Shown here in pieces: positions 31,851-44,305 of a stretch of 64,000 nt of DNA. The position numbers were made by a program, and so were the translations under genes. The DNA comes from Blasia pusilla (Eukaryota > Marchantiophyta > Marchantiopsida > Blasiales): positions 42,656,001 to 42,720,000 of the forward strand of contig CM114272.1 in the NCBI GenBank assembly GCA_050084515.1, given 5' to 3'. The notes beneath the pieces were generated by a model. That model was given only the letters and a program-made list of their open reading frames with translations. It did not search any database and had not been told where the DNA came from. Each line of letters opens with the position of its first letter. The stretch's first letter is position 1.

Positions 31851-33000
31851 CATGATTTTTTTTCTCAAGATGTGAAATACATAGATTCAAACCCTCCTTT
31901 ACGCATGACTTATCTATATGCTTTTGCGATAACCTTGGTTTAGGAACAACATTCAGGGAGTATGTGTCACAAGCAGGAAAATTCAGGCGTTGATATCTCA
32001 AGGGCAAGAATGGAATGACAAGTTTTGTATGTACAACAAGGACGCGCCGCCACAAGTATATAACTCTTGCTACTTCTATACTTGGAGAGTATATTTTATT
32101 ATTACGCACATTCATATTAGTTAGTTCCTACATAAAATTGTATTATTAATCACATTCACATCACTTAGTTTCTACATATAACTTTCAGCATTAATGAGCT
32201 AAATGTGGTGTCTCAAGTCTCCATAAAGAAGCACTCAGATTTAAAGCCATTGACTTCAATGAAACCACTCTCACACGAAGTCAAGCAAGCAGATTATATG
32301 CTCTTGGGTGTGGTGTAATTAGGCTAGATTAGTTGCGCACATTACGCCATGAATTTTTTTTACCCATGAAGATGGTAAATGAAAAAAAATCTCTATTGTG
32401 CAGATTGCGCTACACTCACCATCTTGCACAATTTTACACTTACAGTTTTGGGACTTGGTCTCGATAGCAATTTCTAGATATCACTCCAATCTGTTTTATC
32501 ACATAGAATTGTACATTTTGTTAACATCTATCTCACTTATTGAGATAAGTTTTAATATATACCAAAAGACATTATATAATCTATAATGAAATCTCAACAT
32601 ACCTTTGAATCAGATTTTGAATTTTTTTCTGCACACTTAGTCTTCTTATCCTACAGTATTTTGCCATACTCCAACATTATCTATTCATCTCAATTCATAT
32701 TCACTACTCCAACATGAATTCTGCATTTTTTACTATTTCTCTATATATTTTTGCAATCTTACTCTTACTTCAACTATTCACTTCCTTGCGCAATTTGATG
32801 ATGGAATTGTATATGCTGATCTTACTCTACTTTCTTGTTGGTTTTTTTGTTTTCAGATTAGAGCTAGGAAACCATCAAGACGTTTGCCTTACTTGGTTGC
32901 AGCTTCTCGAATTATTCCACCACAACAACATCCATAAGTACCATGAGGCTCGCAATATGTTGGAATTTATCCAACTTTTCCTTTTCACGTGTATTGTGGA
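31851..33000. other. AT-rich region without recognised gene
   Basis: Possible tail of the Helitron coding region up to about 32115, too degraded to assign. The rest has only short, compositionally biased frames. Confidence 0.4.
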
Positions 33001-33255
33001 GTGATGGCACAACAAGATAGCTCCCATGATCAGATAGAAGCATTGGAGAGAACAATCAACAATATCAATGACGAGCTATCTGCCCTCTACGAGGAAAATG
33101 ACATGCATATGCAGATTGTTTCAGATCTTAAAGAAAAATTCAAGGATGCCCAAAGGCATTTCAAAGAATTCATCAGTGAGGTTGATCCTCTCATTGACTA
33201 TAACCCCAAGTTAAAGCTCCAGGAAGGAATAATCCAATCCTTACTTCATTGCTGA
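33001..33255 (+). CDS. Short acidic coiled-coil ORF, unrecognised
   Basis: An ATG at 33004 opens about 83 codons. The peptide has a heptad-like middle (IEALERTINNINDELSALYEEND, then IVSDLKEKFKDAQRHFKEFI) that predicts a coiled coil. I recognise no family. It may be a passenger gene fragment in or near the Helitron, since Helitrons commonly carry such pieces, or a random frame. There is no frame continuation and no splice sites I can defend. Confidence 0.25.
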   Translation: MMAQQDSSHDQIEALERTINNINDELSALYEENDMHMQIVSDLKEKFKDAQRHFKEFISEVDPLIDYNPKLKLQEGIIQSLLHC

Positions 33256-33889
33256 TCTACAAGTAGAGTCTTCTACTCTTAATCATAGGTCACATGTCCT
33301 TCTTTTTCTTCTGCATTATTTCTGTTAGTAATTTAATACTTCATCTTTGGGTACAACGGCCTACTAGTTTCTAGAAATATGCTATTCACTCTAATATGCT
33401 ATTTTCCATATGTATTTTCCATTTCATCATTATCACACAATACAAAATTTCTATGGCACATTCTATTACAACTCTTCTTCCAAGTCCATACATTCTATGT
33501 ACTTATTTCACTTAAGGATTTACAACTCTGCATTATAAATTGTTGCAACTTGTGATATGCAGATATCAACAAGAGATTCCAATTTCCAAGTAGTTCTTTT
33601 GTTAATGACATTGCAAAGTGGATATTAACAACAAAGATAGAATCTTTGAATATGGGTTAGTATAGTAAATGCCTTCTTTCTCTTTTTCCAGGCTTTCATT
33701 CGTTCATACAATAACTTCTTCAATAGTGTCATATCTGAGTAGCCGATAGGCCGAGATCTATCGTGGATAGGGCGTAGGAGCCAACAGACTGTCTTGAGTG
33801 TAACTTTGTCCCACGATGTCGGATGAGGTTGAGGATAGGTCCGTTGTGTCAAGAACCTCATTTGTGACAACTTTCATGTTGAGGTCTTT
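33256..33889. other. No recognised feature
   Basis: AT-rich. The minus-strand frame at 33625-33870 has no recognised domain. Confidence 0.45.
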
Positions 33890-34340
33890 CAAAGCATGAT
33901 GATTTGTTGACTAGGTCACCCGCCCCTGGTAACCTATGCGCACAGGTTACCTAGAAGATAGCTATGTTTAGGGGAAGAACCTTTTGGCTCTTCCCAACCT
34001 TATATAAGAGAGTAAGATGGCTTTCCTAAGCCATATTTCTCATGTTGGGCCGTTGGAGCACTTCTCTTGTATGTGTGTGAGATAGGACTAGGGTGCGAGC
34101 GTCCAGATTCTTTGATAGCGTAGGGTGGACGAGACTTGATATGTCGATATAGATTGAGGAGTGGAGTACCGTTTTTACTACTTTTTATTTTTGTTGTGTG
34201 ATCTTCATATATATACATGAATTAATTTTTATAAATATGTGGATCTACCCGTGTATGAGGAAGATCGGTGTTGTGTGATAGTGTAGATATGACCAACAAT
34301 GTATATTATATAATGATATGTATTCGCACAGCAATGGCTA
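33890..34340 (+). repeat. LTR-like segment related to the Ty3-A/B LTRs
   Basis: A TATA-like cttatataagag at about 34000 precedes sequence with a Ctcttgtatgtgtgtgagata phrase. At 34268-34330 caatgtatattatataatgatatgtattcgcacagc resembles the LTR start of Ty3-B (29285-29325) and Ty3-A (about 1997-2035). As at those loci, a late LTR part is followed by an early LTR part. No internal domains flank it, so it may be a solo LTR. Confidence 0.4.
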
Positions 34341-37300
34341 CAGCTTGGACACTTTGGCAATAGTGTTAAGACTTCAAACTATTTTACCAATGTTTGAGTT
34401 TGTAAATGTATGAATTTGAGTTGTGTAAATGTGTAAACACTATCACATTTTACACAACTTATTTGAACTCACAAATTGTTTTTAACATTCTAAGATAGAT
34501 TAATTATCAAAACCTTAATTCCATACTCCAACAAAATTACAATCATAATATTTCCCACTTGGCATAATATGTGATTCTAGTAGGTAAGTTGCGGGAATCG
34601 ATTCTAGCTGTCTAGAATCGTCACTGTCCGCCAACATATCCCAAAGTGACTGTAATATATACTTTTAAATGGCTCATATTTGCTCCATTGCTGTCTAGGG
34701 TCGCCACCGTCCGCCACATCTGTAAAGCTTCTTGTTTCTCGGATGTGCTTATTAAAATTGTCCTAATACTTCTTATTTCTTCGATATACTTATTAAAATT
34801 GTCCCAATGGCACAACACACAAAGGAAATGGAATAATCGACCCATGCATAATTCATAATTATTAATAAATAAATAATAAATGTTCACATCTGGCATCTAA
34901 ATATGGATCTTGCCCTTGACTCCCAGTTTTAATTACGTTTCCATTGTTAGTTTGACTTTAGGAGATGCTAACATGTATCTTCTCTCACTACAAAATTATT
35001 TCTATAATATATAAGAACCCGTTTAGCAGTCTCGATCTAGACTCGCGTGTCACTAGATTTCACAACTTCGTCTATCGTTTCTAGTTGAACTCGGGATTCG
35101 GGTCGGCTTCTATTTGCGTAAGCGGGATTCCGAATACCAGATGCAGATCTCCTACCCTTTATTGCAAATATATAAACATGATTCTGACTCTTGGGCGGTC
35201 GATCGACCGTCAGGCGCGCTATTCCAAGAGCTTCGGGGTTTTGAGGTGAGATCTCTCCTCCTCGATCATGTGGCAAGATTCCAGAGTTTAGTCATGTCGA
35301 GTAGGATTGCTAGCTAGTAACTCGCGCGCAGTCGGCCTATGTATGGTTCACGAGCTGGATAGACACGCAGTGTCATCAGTGACAGAATTGGAGGATAAAT
35401 GTATCCCAGCGAACTGGTGGATACCTTTGTAGAGTAATTCTAACACGGCTCTTATTTACACCTTAAAAGACTTGGAGATTTGTGACACTGACTTTGTACA
35501 ATTTTTACATGAATTAATAGGCACATGCAGAGTTTTTTTTAACGAGTGGATCACTTCGATGTAGATAGTCCAGGCTCGCCGGTGGATGATTTTTGATTTC
35601 GTATGATGTCTTGCTACACATGCGCGTCTACTCGACTCTATTCTATTGCATTGTCTGTTTAGAATTCCCACTCTTTTTACAAATCGACTGCGCTAACTTG
35701 AAATCGAGTGGGTGCCGATGGGCTCGGGAATGGCATATGTAAGGCTTAGCCGTTGAGGATTCTTCCGACCCACGTGCGTTCATGACTCATCGGAGCTTGA
35801 AGCGACCGTGGACCACCTCCATTTCGAATGTTTCTGCCGCACATCTATCCTGGCGTCCGGGGTTGGACGTGAGTGAAGCTTGTCCCCACTCTTTTTCCCA
35901 AGACAAAGTCATACATCACTCGACCGGATTAATGACACAGGATATTGGCTATTATTTTATTCATTCTCAACCTCATACCTGCACTCTTCTTTTTACACGA
36001 GACTTAAATTATGCATCTTTCATACCGAGTGGCTTCGTCGGAATCGCTCGGTCTCTTTCATTCCCTCCAAGACTTACGTGAAGAGAATCTAGTTTCGACA
36101 ACTTCAGATCGAATCACGTCGCAACTAATATTACCACATGGACCGGATAAGTGAACACTCCCACAGCTCAGGCTCTCGAACTAGATGGAGACAAGTCTCG
36201 TGACTGAATCGGAAACGTTCGAAACGCCGGAGACTTGGGATAAGTTTAGGGTCCGTATTTCTCCCGTCAGCCCACACATGCACGCACGCACGCGCGCACA
36301 GGCGCGTGGAAACTAAAGCTTAAGGGCGGTAGGTCTAGCTAGTTGGCTACGGATGCAGACAGAAAAGGCAATGGGCCACATTGATACGGCCACTATCAAC
36401 GACTCGATGAGTTCACAACTTCACATGCATGTGACGGAAGTCATTGAGAACTAACACCCTACTTACGGCAGGAGAATTAACCGAATTAACCGCCACAAAA
36501 CGACTCATGTGGTCTAATATCTTGCTGGTAAAAAGGTTTGTGCCGTAACCTCAACGGGTCTCGTTCAAAGATGTGGCGGTTAGCGGTAGACCCGGACAAC
36601 AGTGATATGCTTTTTACATGCTTTGAGTAGACCGAATGTGAAAAGAGACATGTCTGCGCCTGCTCTCTACAGATTCGGTGAATTGTGAGTCCAGCGTGCA
36701 CGCCGGTAATCCGATAGCTTATGCTTGAACATTATTAACACCTACGTATCAAATTCCACACTGCGAGTGATCTCGAAGTCGATACGATCCTGGCTCGTTC
36801 CCGCTTGCAGAGTTTCTATCACCGTTAACTGAATCCATAGACGTAGGAATTGGATCAGTCAAAGGTAGCAGGCCGCCTCATAGATTTAATTTCCTGTGCA
36901 TATTTTAGGTCTGTCCATGTACGGAATCGGCTTACATGAGAGCTGCAATCCGGAGACCGTTATTGGCGAGCCAAGCAAGGGGTGATTATGTCCTCAATCC
37001 GCCGGTGTTCAAGTATTCGCCGAATGTTAAGACTGGAAACTGAGGTTTGCAACACCCGATGATACTTCAATCGGGTTTTCCGGGTAACTCTGAAGATAGT
37101 GTCGATGTGTACATTCCGCGGACGGGACCCGTGGGAAGCAGCCCGGGATGAAAAGTTCAGTGTGTGCGGGCCGACACGATTGTCGAGGACATTTGAACGC
37201 CCCATCTCCACCTACCGACAGTGGCTATTAGTTAATATTTTATATTCTCATTCTCACCAGCACCTGTCATCATCGATGGAAGTTGATTGAGAGAGATATA

Positions 37301-38407
37301 TGTACAGAATTCCTCGATTGCATTTCATATTATATATATATATATCTTCAAATTCAGCGCCACAGCCGACCGACTCGACCGACTTTGAGTTGATCAGGAG
37401 GACTATCGGCTCGAATCGATCGAGGTTTATCCACAAATATGTGTATTTTTTCAAACCCCACCCACCGACTGACCGACTCTCGCTGAACCGGGAGAGGAGG
37501 GGACAAGGCACATTCAGAATACACGTGAGTAGTGTTGTGGTTTCCTGTTAGCGGTGGCCAAGATCCAGCGCACTCGATCGATCCGGTCAAAGTCTCTGCA
37601 TCGAGAATAAACGTGTAGGATCCGAAAGATTCGCCGGCCGGGGCATCTAGTCGAGGAGCCGGTGAATGCATATGGCCGGTGATAGGAGGAAACCACATGG
37701 CAGTGCCTTTGTCCGTGCATGGATGTGGAGTCACGTCGATTGACGAACTGGGTCGTCTTTCTCCTCTAGAAGTGCTCTCGCTCGGTGGGGGAGATCGAAT
37801 AGATGCTTTTAAGTGCTGGGGTCGCACGGTAGTGGGATCATAACTTTCTTCAATTCTCACGTCCTCCTCCATATCTTGTGAAACTTTGAATCTCCTGTCT
37901 GTGAGTGCTGGGGAGAAGAAGTTCTTTTGGTTTCTTGGGGTTGATCTTTACCATGGATTGTGCATCCAAATGAGCTACTACGCGATGTTTGCATATTCTC
38001 AATAGAATAGGTCCTAGCCTGTTGACTACTTATGAAGTATTTACTTCGTGCGTTGATGGATGTAAATGAGCGAGATTTGGGCTCACCGTATGTGATCATG
38101 GGAGGTTCTGGTCATTTCTTAGTGATGATTTCCTTGTGTATTGATGTATCCAAATGAGCTAGGTTAAAGGCGTGCTACGCATGCGTTTGAGAATACGTCC
38201 TACTGATTTCTTAGAGTTGATTTTCGAGAGACCGCTAGCTAAATTTAGGTGATTGCCTTGTGGGAAGATGTCAGTCCACGATGGGTAGACGGATCCCAAT
38301 GAGTAGATTTGCATGCGCACTTGACACACACATAGGGAGAAGTCCGGTGGATTTAATGTGTGACCGTTCATTTCCGTGGCGCATTGACTGATCCGTATGA
38401 GCTAGAT
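34341..38407. other. Non-coding region, richer in CpG, no recognised gene
   Basis: From about 35 kb, CpG-containing phrases (tcgatcgacc, gcgcgc, cggccg) become frequent compared with the 6-13 kb part. The longest frame (37354-37872, minus, 172 codons, Pro/Ser/Arg-rich) has no domain I recognise and overlaps other frames, so I do not call it a gene. Confidence 0.45.
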
Positions 38408-38471
38408 TTCGCTAAGAGCTTGGCTTATGAGAAGCGGGCGCCCGCTTCTCTTAAGCCAAGCTCTTAGCGAA
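38408..38471. repeat. 64 bp near-perfect palindrome without loop
   Basis: Two 32 bp arms meet at a GC-rich centre (gcgggc/gcccgc) and differ by a single base pair (cttatgag against cttaagag). This could form a cruciform or a perfect RNA hairpin. No flanking element ends were identified. Confidence 0.95.
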
Positions 38472-39339
38472 TCATCTATATGACGGACTGTTTCGATTGC
38501 TTTCAAGTTAATCCTTGTATTACTAGGTCTGCATAGAGTAAGCTTGGACACTAGTACGGATCGGTATCTATCTGATCGCCAACCGGTACTCTCCGTTGAT
38601 TGAGACCTGTTCAGTGACGGATATGATCTTATGTGGAACTTCATCGCAAAATTCTTCTCGGAAGACCAATTGCAGGGGAGATCGATGTCGATCGAAATCG
38701 CTCCAGGTCGAACATGAGAGCGGCTAGCTTGTAGTTGACAGAGTCGTCCATTAAGTTCCACGGCAGCTTTATCCACCAAATCCTCACGTCTGAGATTGGA
38801 ATGAGACGGCGATGGATCGATATCAAGCACTCACTCCATCTCCCTCCCACTGCTGCCAAGTATCTTGTGTCGCAAGGCTACGACTGCCACTTCTGACTAC
38901 AGTCAGTTTCCTTCTCTCGCTCAACAGCTGTGCAAGATTCAACAGCCCATGCTGAAATAGCTCGACTGATAACACTAGAACTGTTCATCACTAGCCTAGA
39001 TTCACTGCCCAAGGCAGTTGCTCTTGTAAGTAACTGTCATCGGGGATCCTAATGAGGTAATGTAGATAACATTGTACTGGATACTTGGAAGCCCCGCACC
39101 AAAGCTACGTATGGCTGCACTCACTCCATTTGACAGAGTCAAATAGATCGAGTCAGTGCTCCTCTCCTACCATATCTTTTCACTTCTTCATCTCTGCACC
39201 AATTCTAGTCTCTACCATCGTCCAACCAGAGCGCGGAGTGCTGGTCGCAAGGCTAGGCAGTGCTAATTAGTGCATTCTCTATGTATCCGTGCACACGATC
39301 AGCCAGAGTTCATTATGGCAGCTCGGCTGATCGTATGCC
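38472..39339. other. No recognised feature
   Basis: No supported gene. The minus-strand frame around 38402-38830 has no known domain. A short dyad (acgatcagcc/ggctgatcgt) lies near 39295-39340. Confidence 0.45.
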
Positions 39340-39850
39340 TTAACATGGAGATGGTAGGTTATAACTCGATCATCTTCGGAAGTGAATTATGAGAGTGGAC
39401 ATACTGACTTTGCCGGACTGGCGGTGGGTGGCGGAAGTGTGGGCAGCAGTATTTTCAGTATGAGGACAAGATAGCCCCTACTGGCAAGTTAGGGAAAACG
39501 GAACATGAGCGCTTGTCCATGATGACTCAGTGGGCATTCTGAGCACCACAGGTAGCTTCAAATCCATCGCTTTGGAGGGTATGCCACTCTTGCCATTCCA
39601 CTATGGTGATGGTTGGACATAATTTGAGCCCGAGGACAGTAGTTGGCAGCAGTGTTTTCAGTGTGATGATGAGACAGACACTACCGACAAGTCACGGAAT
39701 CTGGAACAGGTCCGATTGTCAATGATTAGCCAGTAGGATTTCTAAGCACAACATCTGACGTCAATTTGAACTGCATTGCTCCGAAATGTATGCGCTTTAC
39801 ATCTTGATCTTGAGCTATGGCGATGGATGGATTCAGGCTCGAGGGAGATA
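39340..39850. repeat. Diverged ~205 bp tandem repeat, about three units
   Basis: ggcagcagtattttcagtat at 39442 recurs as ggcagcagtgttttcagtgt at 39645. The phrases acatgagcgcttgtccatgatga and aggtccgattgtcaatgatta also align, and a third partial unit starts near 39790 (ctatggcgatggatggattcaggctcgagg). It lies directly before a copy of the TTGGCAGCCAAAAGGAGG repeat family. Confidence 0.7.
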
Positions 39851-39883
39851 CTCCTGTCTTGCTCCTTGATTATGTTAATGCAT

Positions 39884-40055
39884 CCTCTTTTTGCTACCAA
39901 CTCAGAGAGATTTTGTAATCCTCTAGCTCTAAATATCCCTATGGATCACGGAATTGAAACCAAGTGGAAGATTTAGAGACTTATCAGAACTTTTTTGCTT
40001 TGGCAGCCAAAAGGAGGACGTGTTAATGTAAACAGAGAGCAAGCTAGGAGCGTCT
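39884..40055 (+). repeat. Dispersed repeat with TTGGCAGCCAAAAGGAGG dyad, copy 1
   Basis: Left half cctctttttgctaccaa (39884-39900) and right half gctttggcagccaaaaggagg (39997-40017) are inverted relative to each other. The tail acagagagcaagctaggagcgtct follows. Same family as 53104-53335, 55815-55960 and, in opposite orientation, the array at 62.48-64 kb. Confidence 0.8.
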
Positions 40056-41078
40056 AGTCGCTAGCTACTGCTCACCGAACGAGTCTTTGAGTTCGTTTAG
40101 TGATTCTCCGTTTGATTTGAGCCCCAACCGAATTCGCGAGCGATTGTTAAAAATATTTACACATCAATTTCAGCAAGCGCTTGGGAATTCAATGTATGTA
40201 TCGAGACTACATAGAGACTAAAGAGGAAAAGAGGGTGACTTCTGCGTTGAAGGGTTTCTGACAAGACGACGTGAATTAAATTTTTTTTTTCCTCCCTTAC
40301 CATGTGATTTTCGTTCAATTTTTTTGTCTGGAATCTTAGCGTTCAAGTGGAAATGTGAAATGCGCTCCATGTTAAAAGCTCGGTAAATAGCAGCTCATCA
40401 GTAACGTTCATTCTATACGTTAAGATTCTATGCGAAGACACCGCTTGCATAGGTTTTGTCCCCGGGAACACGGATGTAAGATAAAAAAAAATGATCTCCA
40501 TCACGTAGCATGATGACAGTGGGAATGTTGTGAGTGGTGATCTAAGAGCTGCACATCACATATGTGTTAGGCTTCCCGTGTAGTAAAAATCGATTCTTCT
40601 GATGGAAGAGCTTCGTCTTGAATAATAATTGTATTGTGCAAAATACTAGACTCCAATGAACTAAAATGATCAATGAATGTTCTCGGCGGAGACCCTACCA
40701 AGAACCTTCGTGATTTCCTTAAGATGATGAATGATCTACGAAACTCTGACAGAATGCTCACATTTTTTTCATGAAATGTTGATATTTTTACAACACTCAA
40801 GATTTTTTCCACTTTCCCAAACACTAGAAATTCCGTTTATGTCCCCATTTACGAGTACACCTAGAGTCCACGTTCAGAGTTCTTAAGAAGTTCCCCCAAA
40901 CTTGCTTTGGCCTCGAAGTTGATTATTATTGGAGACCCTTTTCTTCATCCTTGCTGGGTTTCCCATCCGATCGTTCCAGAATTAGAATCAGAATTAGTAT
41001 TACGGAATGTGTACTCAGCATTGGAACCCGTCATTGAACCAGCTGCAGCCGTTCCATCAACCCTCTCCCCCTTGAGAG
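40056..41078. other. No recognised feature
   Basis: No domain found. The minus-strand frame at 40567-40824 is not recognised. Confidence 0.45.
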
Positions 41079-41179
41079 TGTTGGAATGTGTGAAGTGCAA
41101 CAAGCCGCGCGGGTGAAACATGCAACGAGCACTTACCTTAAGACCAAAATTTTCGGTTCCATAGAAATGCTGAAATAAA

Positions 41180-41269
41180 CTTCGAGCCGGTATCGAGCCG
41201 ATACCGGCTCGAAGTGAAAGTATCCATTAGCGGATAAGTGTAAGTATCCATTAGCTGATACTTACACTT
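41180..41269. repeat. Two adjacent perfect hairpins in the copia-2 5' flank
   Basis: First: 15 bp arms (cttcgagccggtatc) at 41180-41194 and 41200-41214 around a 5-base loop. Second: 13 bp arms (aagtgtaagtatc) at 41236-41248 and 41257-41269 around an 8-base loop. The phrase gtatccattagc occurs twice between and in them. Confidence 0.9.
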
Positions 41270-41559
41270 ATACACCCAAGGATAGGAGTCTTCCCGGATC
41301 AGGTCCCATGTTCCGTATGACATTGCAGGGAGGCTTCATGGGAGCTTAGAAAGAAAACCATGTGTAAAATATAATCTTCTTGGGATAGTCCACTTTACTT
41401 TGGAGGTGTACGGCGTCCAATATTTGACTTCTATGTTGTGGCCACGAGGATGGTGTGTCCTTCTCGGACCATCATTTTATGACTCTTCGTTCTTGAGGTT
41501 TGAGGCCATTTTTGGTTGTTTGATTGATGCTCTTCGGAATGCTAGCACAAGCATAGGCT

Positions 41560-42190
41560 AATTTACTCAATGAAGGTGAGCTCTACCTCATCATTATGAA
41601 AGAGTTAAGAGACAATTTGGCATAAGTCAAGGTCTTAATTGATGATGAAATCATGGCCGCCACTATGATGAATAGTGTGACCCAAGACTCCTACGGGGAC
41701 TTCATAAACTCTCTAGCCGTGAGAGAGAAGACGCCTACTTTCTGCCCAAGAAGGACAAGAGTCGAGACGTAGTGCTCTATTCAGCGAAAAGTCAATATCA
41801 AGAAAAGCAATCACAAGAGCGCAATACATCCAGACCAAAGGCCCAAACCTTATGCACCACCGAGAAGAAGTTCAATGGTAAGACCTATAGCACAACCGGC
41901 AAGAAGGACTGCACAATATGTGGTAAGATTGGGCATGACTCCAATCTATTTTGGTACAGGAATGATCGCTACAATCAATCAATGAGACCACAAGAAAAGC
42001 AACGAAGCTTCCTCGCCGAGAATGGGAGAACTAGTTGAGCAATCACACCATAAAGTGGAGATGATGCACGTGAATTTATCTCAACATTGGTTATCACAAA
42101 CCAAGTGGACAAGTGGTTCATTGATAGTGGCGAGAGCAACGATATGATCAAGAATAAAGGTTGGTTCACATCTTACAAACTTTTGATGAA
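41560..42190 (+). pseudogene. copia-2 Gag and protease remnant
   Basis: Gag blocks LIDDEIMAATMMNSVTQDSYGDFINSL and REKTPTF near 41638-41740. The CCHC knuckle CTICGKIGHDSNLFW near 41909-41953 lacks its final Cys. The protease reads WFIDSGESND near 42115-42145, with Ala of the usual DSGA replaced by Glu. The frame changes several times. Confidence 0.75.
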
Positions 42191-42206
42191 TGAACCTGAA
42201 GTATAA

Positions 42207-43200
42207 ATGGGAGACGGCTCCATTCACTATGCTATTGGGGAAGGAGATGTGCAAGTGATATTGCCCTCGGGTGAAGATTATACAATCACGGATGTATGGC
42301 ATATTCCAGCTTTGACACACAATCTTATCTCCATAGGCCAGATCACCGAAAGAGAGAAAATGAAGGTTTTTTTTGATTCCAAGGGCTCCGATTTCTTACG
42401 AGAGGCCAAAAATTCTGTCGCTGCCCAAGGAGTAAGGTATGGACGACTATATCAACTTCTTATAGTCCACCTCCAACTCCCCTCCACCTAGTCCACATCG
42501 ACCTTGGAGGACCAATTCAAACGGCTTCACTATCAAGGGCAAGGTACTACATGCTATTAGTTGATGACCATTCAAGATTTATGTGAGTTTATTTCCTACA
42601 ACACAAATCCGATGCATTGGGTATACTCAAGAAATCTCTTACATTGATGAGAACTCAATCTACTACAGCAGTGATATCCTTGCATCTACACCTTGGTGAG
42701 CAGCCCTCAAAGGTAAGATGATACGAACGGATGGGGGAGGTGAATTCATGGGGAAAGCATTTGAGACCTTTTGTTGTGATCGTGGCATCCGTCATCAACT
42801 TACTACGACCTACACCCCACAACAAAATTTTATTGTTAAGAGGAGGAATCGAACGGTAGTTGAGATGGCAAGGTGCATGTTGAAGGGGCAATCTCCCCAA
42901 CTATCTCTCGGCAGAGGCCATAAACACGGCCATCTACATCCTCAACAAGTGCCCAACAAGAGCTTTGGAGGAGAAAATACCTAAAGAAGTCTTCACTGGC
43001 ATCAAACCAAATGTCTCACACCTTTGCATCTTTGGGTGTGGAGCTTATGGACATATACCAAAAGAATTGAGGAGAAAACTTGATGATAAAAGTGTGAGAT
43101 GCATATTTATTGGCTATGGCACTAGAGAGAAAGCTTACAAGTTCTTCTCCTTGGAGCACCACAAGGTGTTTATGAGCCCGTGACGTCATATTTGATGAAG
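42207..43200 (+). pseudogene. copia-2 protease end and integrase core
   Basis: ITDVWHIPALTHNLISIGQ marks the protease end. The HHCC zinc region is missing. The integrase core has HIDLGGP, LVDDHSRF, RTDGGGEF and YTPQQNFIVKRRNRT. The catalytic Glu expected before the RRNRT-like motif is Lys, so the integrase would be inactive even without its frameshifts. After a shift, KEVFTGIKPNVSHL and RCIFIGYGTREKAYKF follow. Confidence 0.85.
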
Positions 43201-43499
43201 ACACTTCCCACTCCGAAGAGCATCAATCAAGCGACTGAGAATGGCCTCAAACCTCCAAGAACGAGGAGTTAGAAAATGAATCTGACAAGGATAGACCATC
43301 CTCGGGGCCCACAACTCATGTTGATCCACCACCAACACTTGGTGAAAGAGGTCAAGTATTGGACGATATGGAGCCCATACTTGTGGTACCACCTCCACGA
43401 AGGTCAAGTCGACTACGCCAACTTCCTTCCAACTTACAAGAGGATTTATTTTACACATCGCTTTCTTTCTAAGTCATACACCATTTCAGCAAGCTCCCA

Positions 43500-44305
43500 T
43501 GGAGCCTCAATCATTCCAAGAGGCATGCACTAATCCACATTTGCAACATGCAATGACTGAGGAGTAGAATGCCATAGTTGCCAACCGAACATGGGACCTG
43601 GTCCGTCTCCCATCAGGGAGGATTGCTATCCCTACAAAGTAGGTTTATAAGTGTAAGTATAACGCTGATGGATCGTTGTCTAGGTAACAGGTAAGACTAG
43701 TAGCAAAAGGTTATCGACAACGCCAATGCATTGATTATGATGAAACATATGCATCAGTTGTAAAAATGATCACGATTCGAGTGATCATATCTCTTGTAGT
43801 GGATGTTCAGAATGCCTTCTTAAATGGCACATTGGAAGAAGATAGGTATATCTACACCAACCTCAAGGCTTTACTGCTTTGGAAGTGAAGACCTTGTTTG
43901 CAAGATGCGGAAAGCTCTTTATGGCCTGATGCAAGCAAATCGAATCTGGAATTAAACCTATGACTCGACCATGTTAAAAAAACTTGGATTCGCAAAGAGT
44001 AAACACGACCCGAATCTTTATCTGAAGATCTCCACTTACGAGATTCTCATTGTGATCTTATATGTGGATGACTTATCATTACTGGAAATGATTTACAAGG
44101 GATACGTTATCTTAAAGAAGGACTCTCCTCTTCATTCAAAATGAAAGATCTTGGGATTTTACACTTTTGCCTAGGACTTGAGGTAAAGCTAGGGCCGAAA
44201 ATGACCTTCTAGGCTCCTCTTCATTCAAAATGAAAGATCTTGGGATTTTACACTTTTGCCTAGGACTTGAGGTAAAGCTAGGGCCGAAAATGACCTTCTA
44301 GGCTG
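43500..44305 (+). pseudogene. copia-2 reverse transcriptase
   Basis: Shows TWDLVRLPSG, QVRLVAKGYRQ, VDVQNAFLNGTLEE (catalytic Asp) and LYVDDL near 44055-44075 (catalytic YVDD), then FKMKDLG.LHFCLGLEV. Several stops and frameshifts. An exact 89 bp tandem duplication at 44125-44302 repeats the FKMKDLG segment. Confidence 0.85.
44125..44302. repeat. Exact 89 bp tandem duplication in copia-2 RT
   Basis: 44125-44213 and 44214-44302 appear identical base for base. As the surrounding element is strongly decayed, this duplication must be much younger than the element. Confidence 0.95.

Noticed and set aside
37354-37872. 172-codon minus-strand frame as a host gene
   Set aside because: No recognisable domain, biased composition, overlapping frames on both strands in a region where such chance frames are common.
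41161-41290. CRISPR-like repeats (gtatccattagc twice)
   Set aside because: Only two short copies inside hairpins; a plant-like context and no array.
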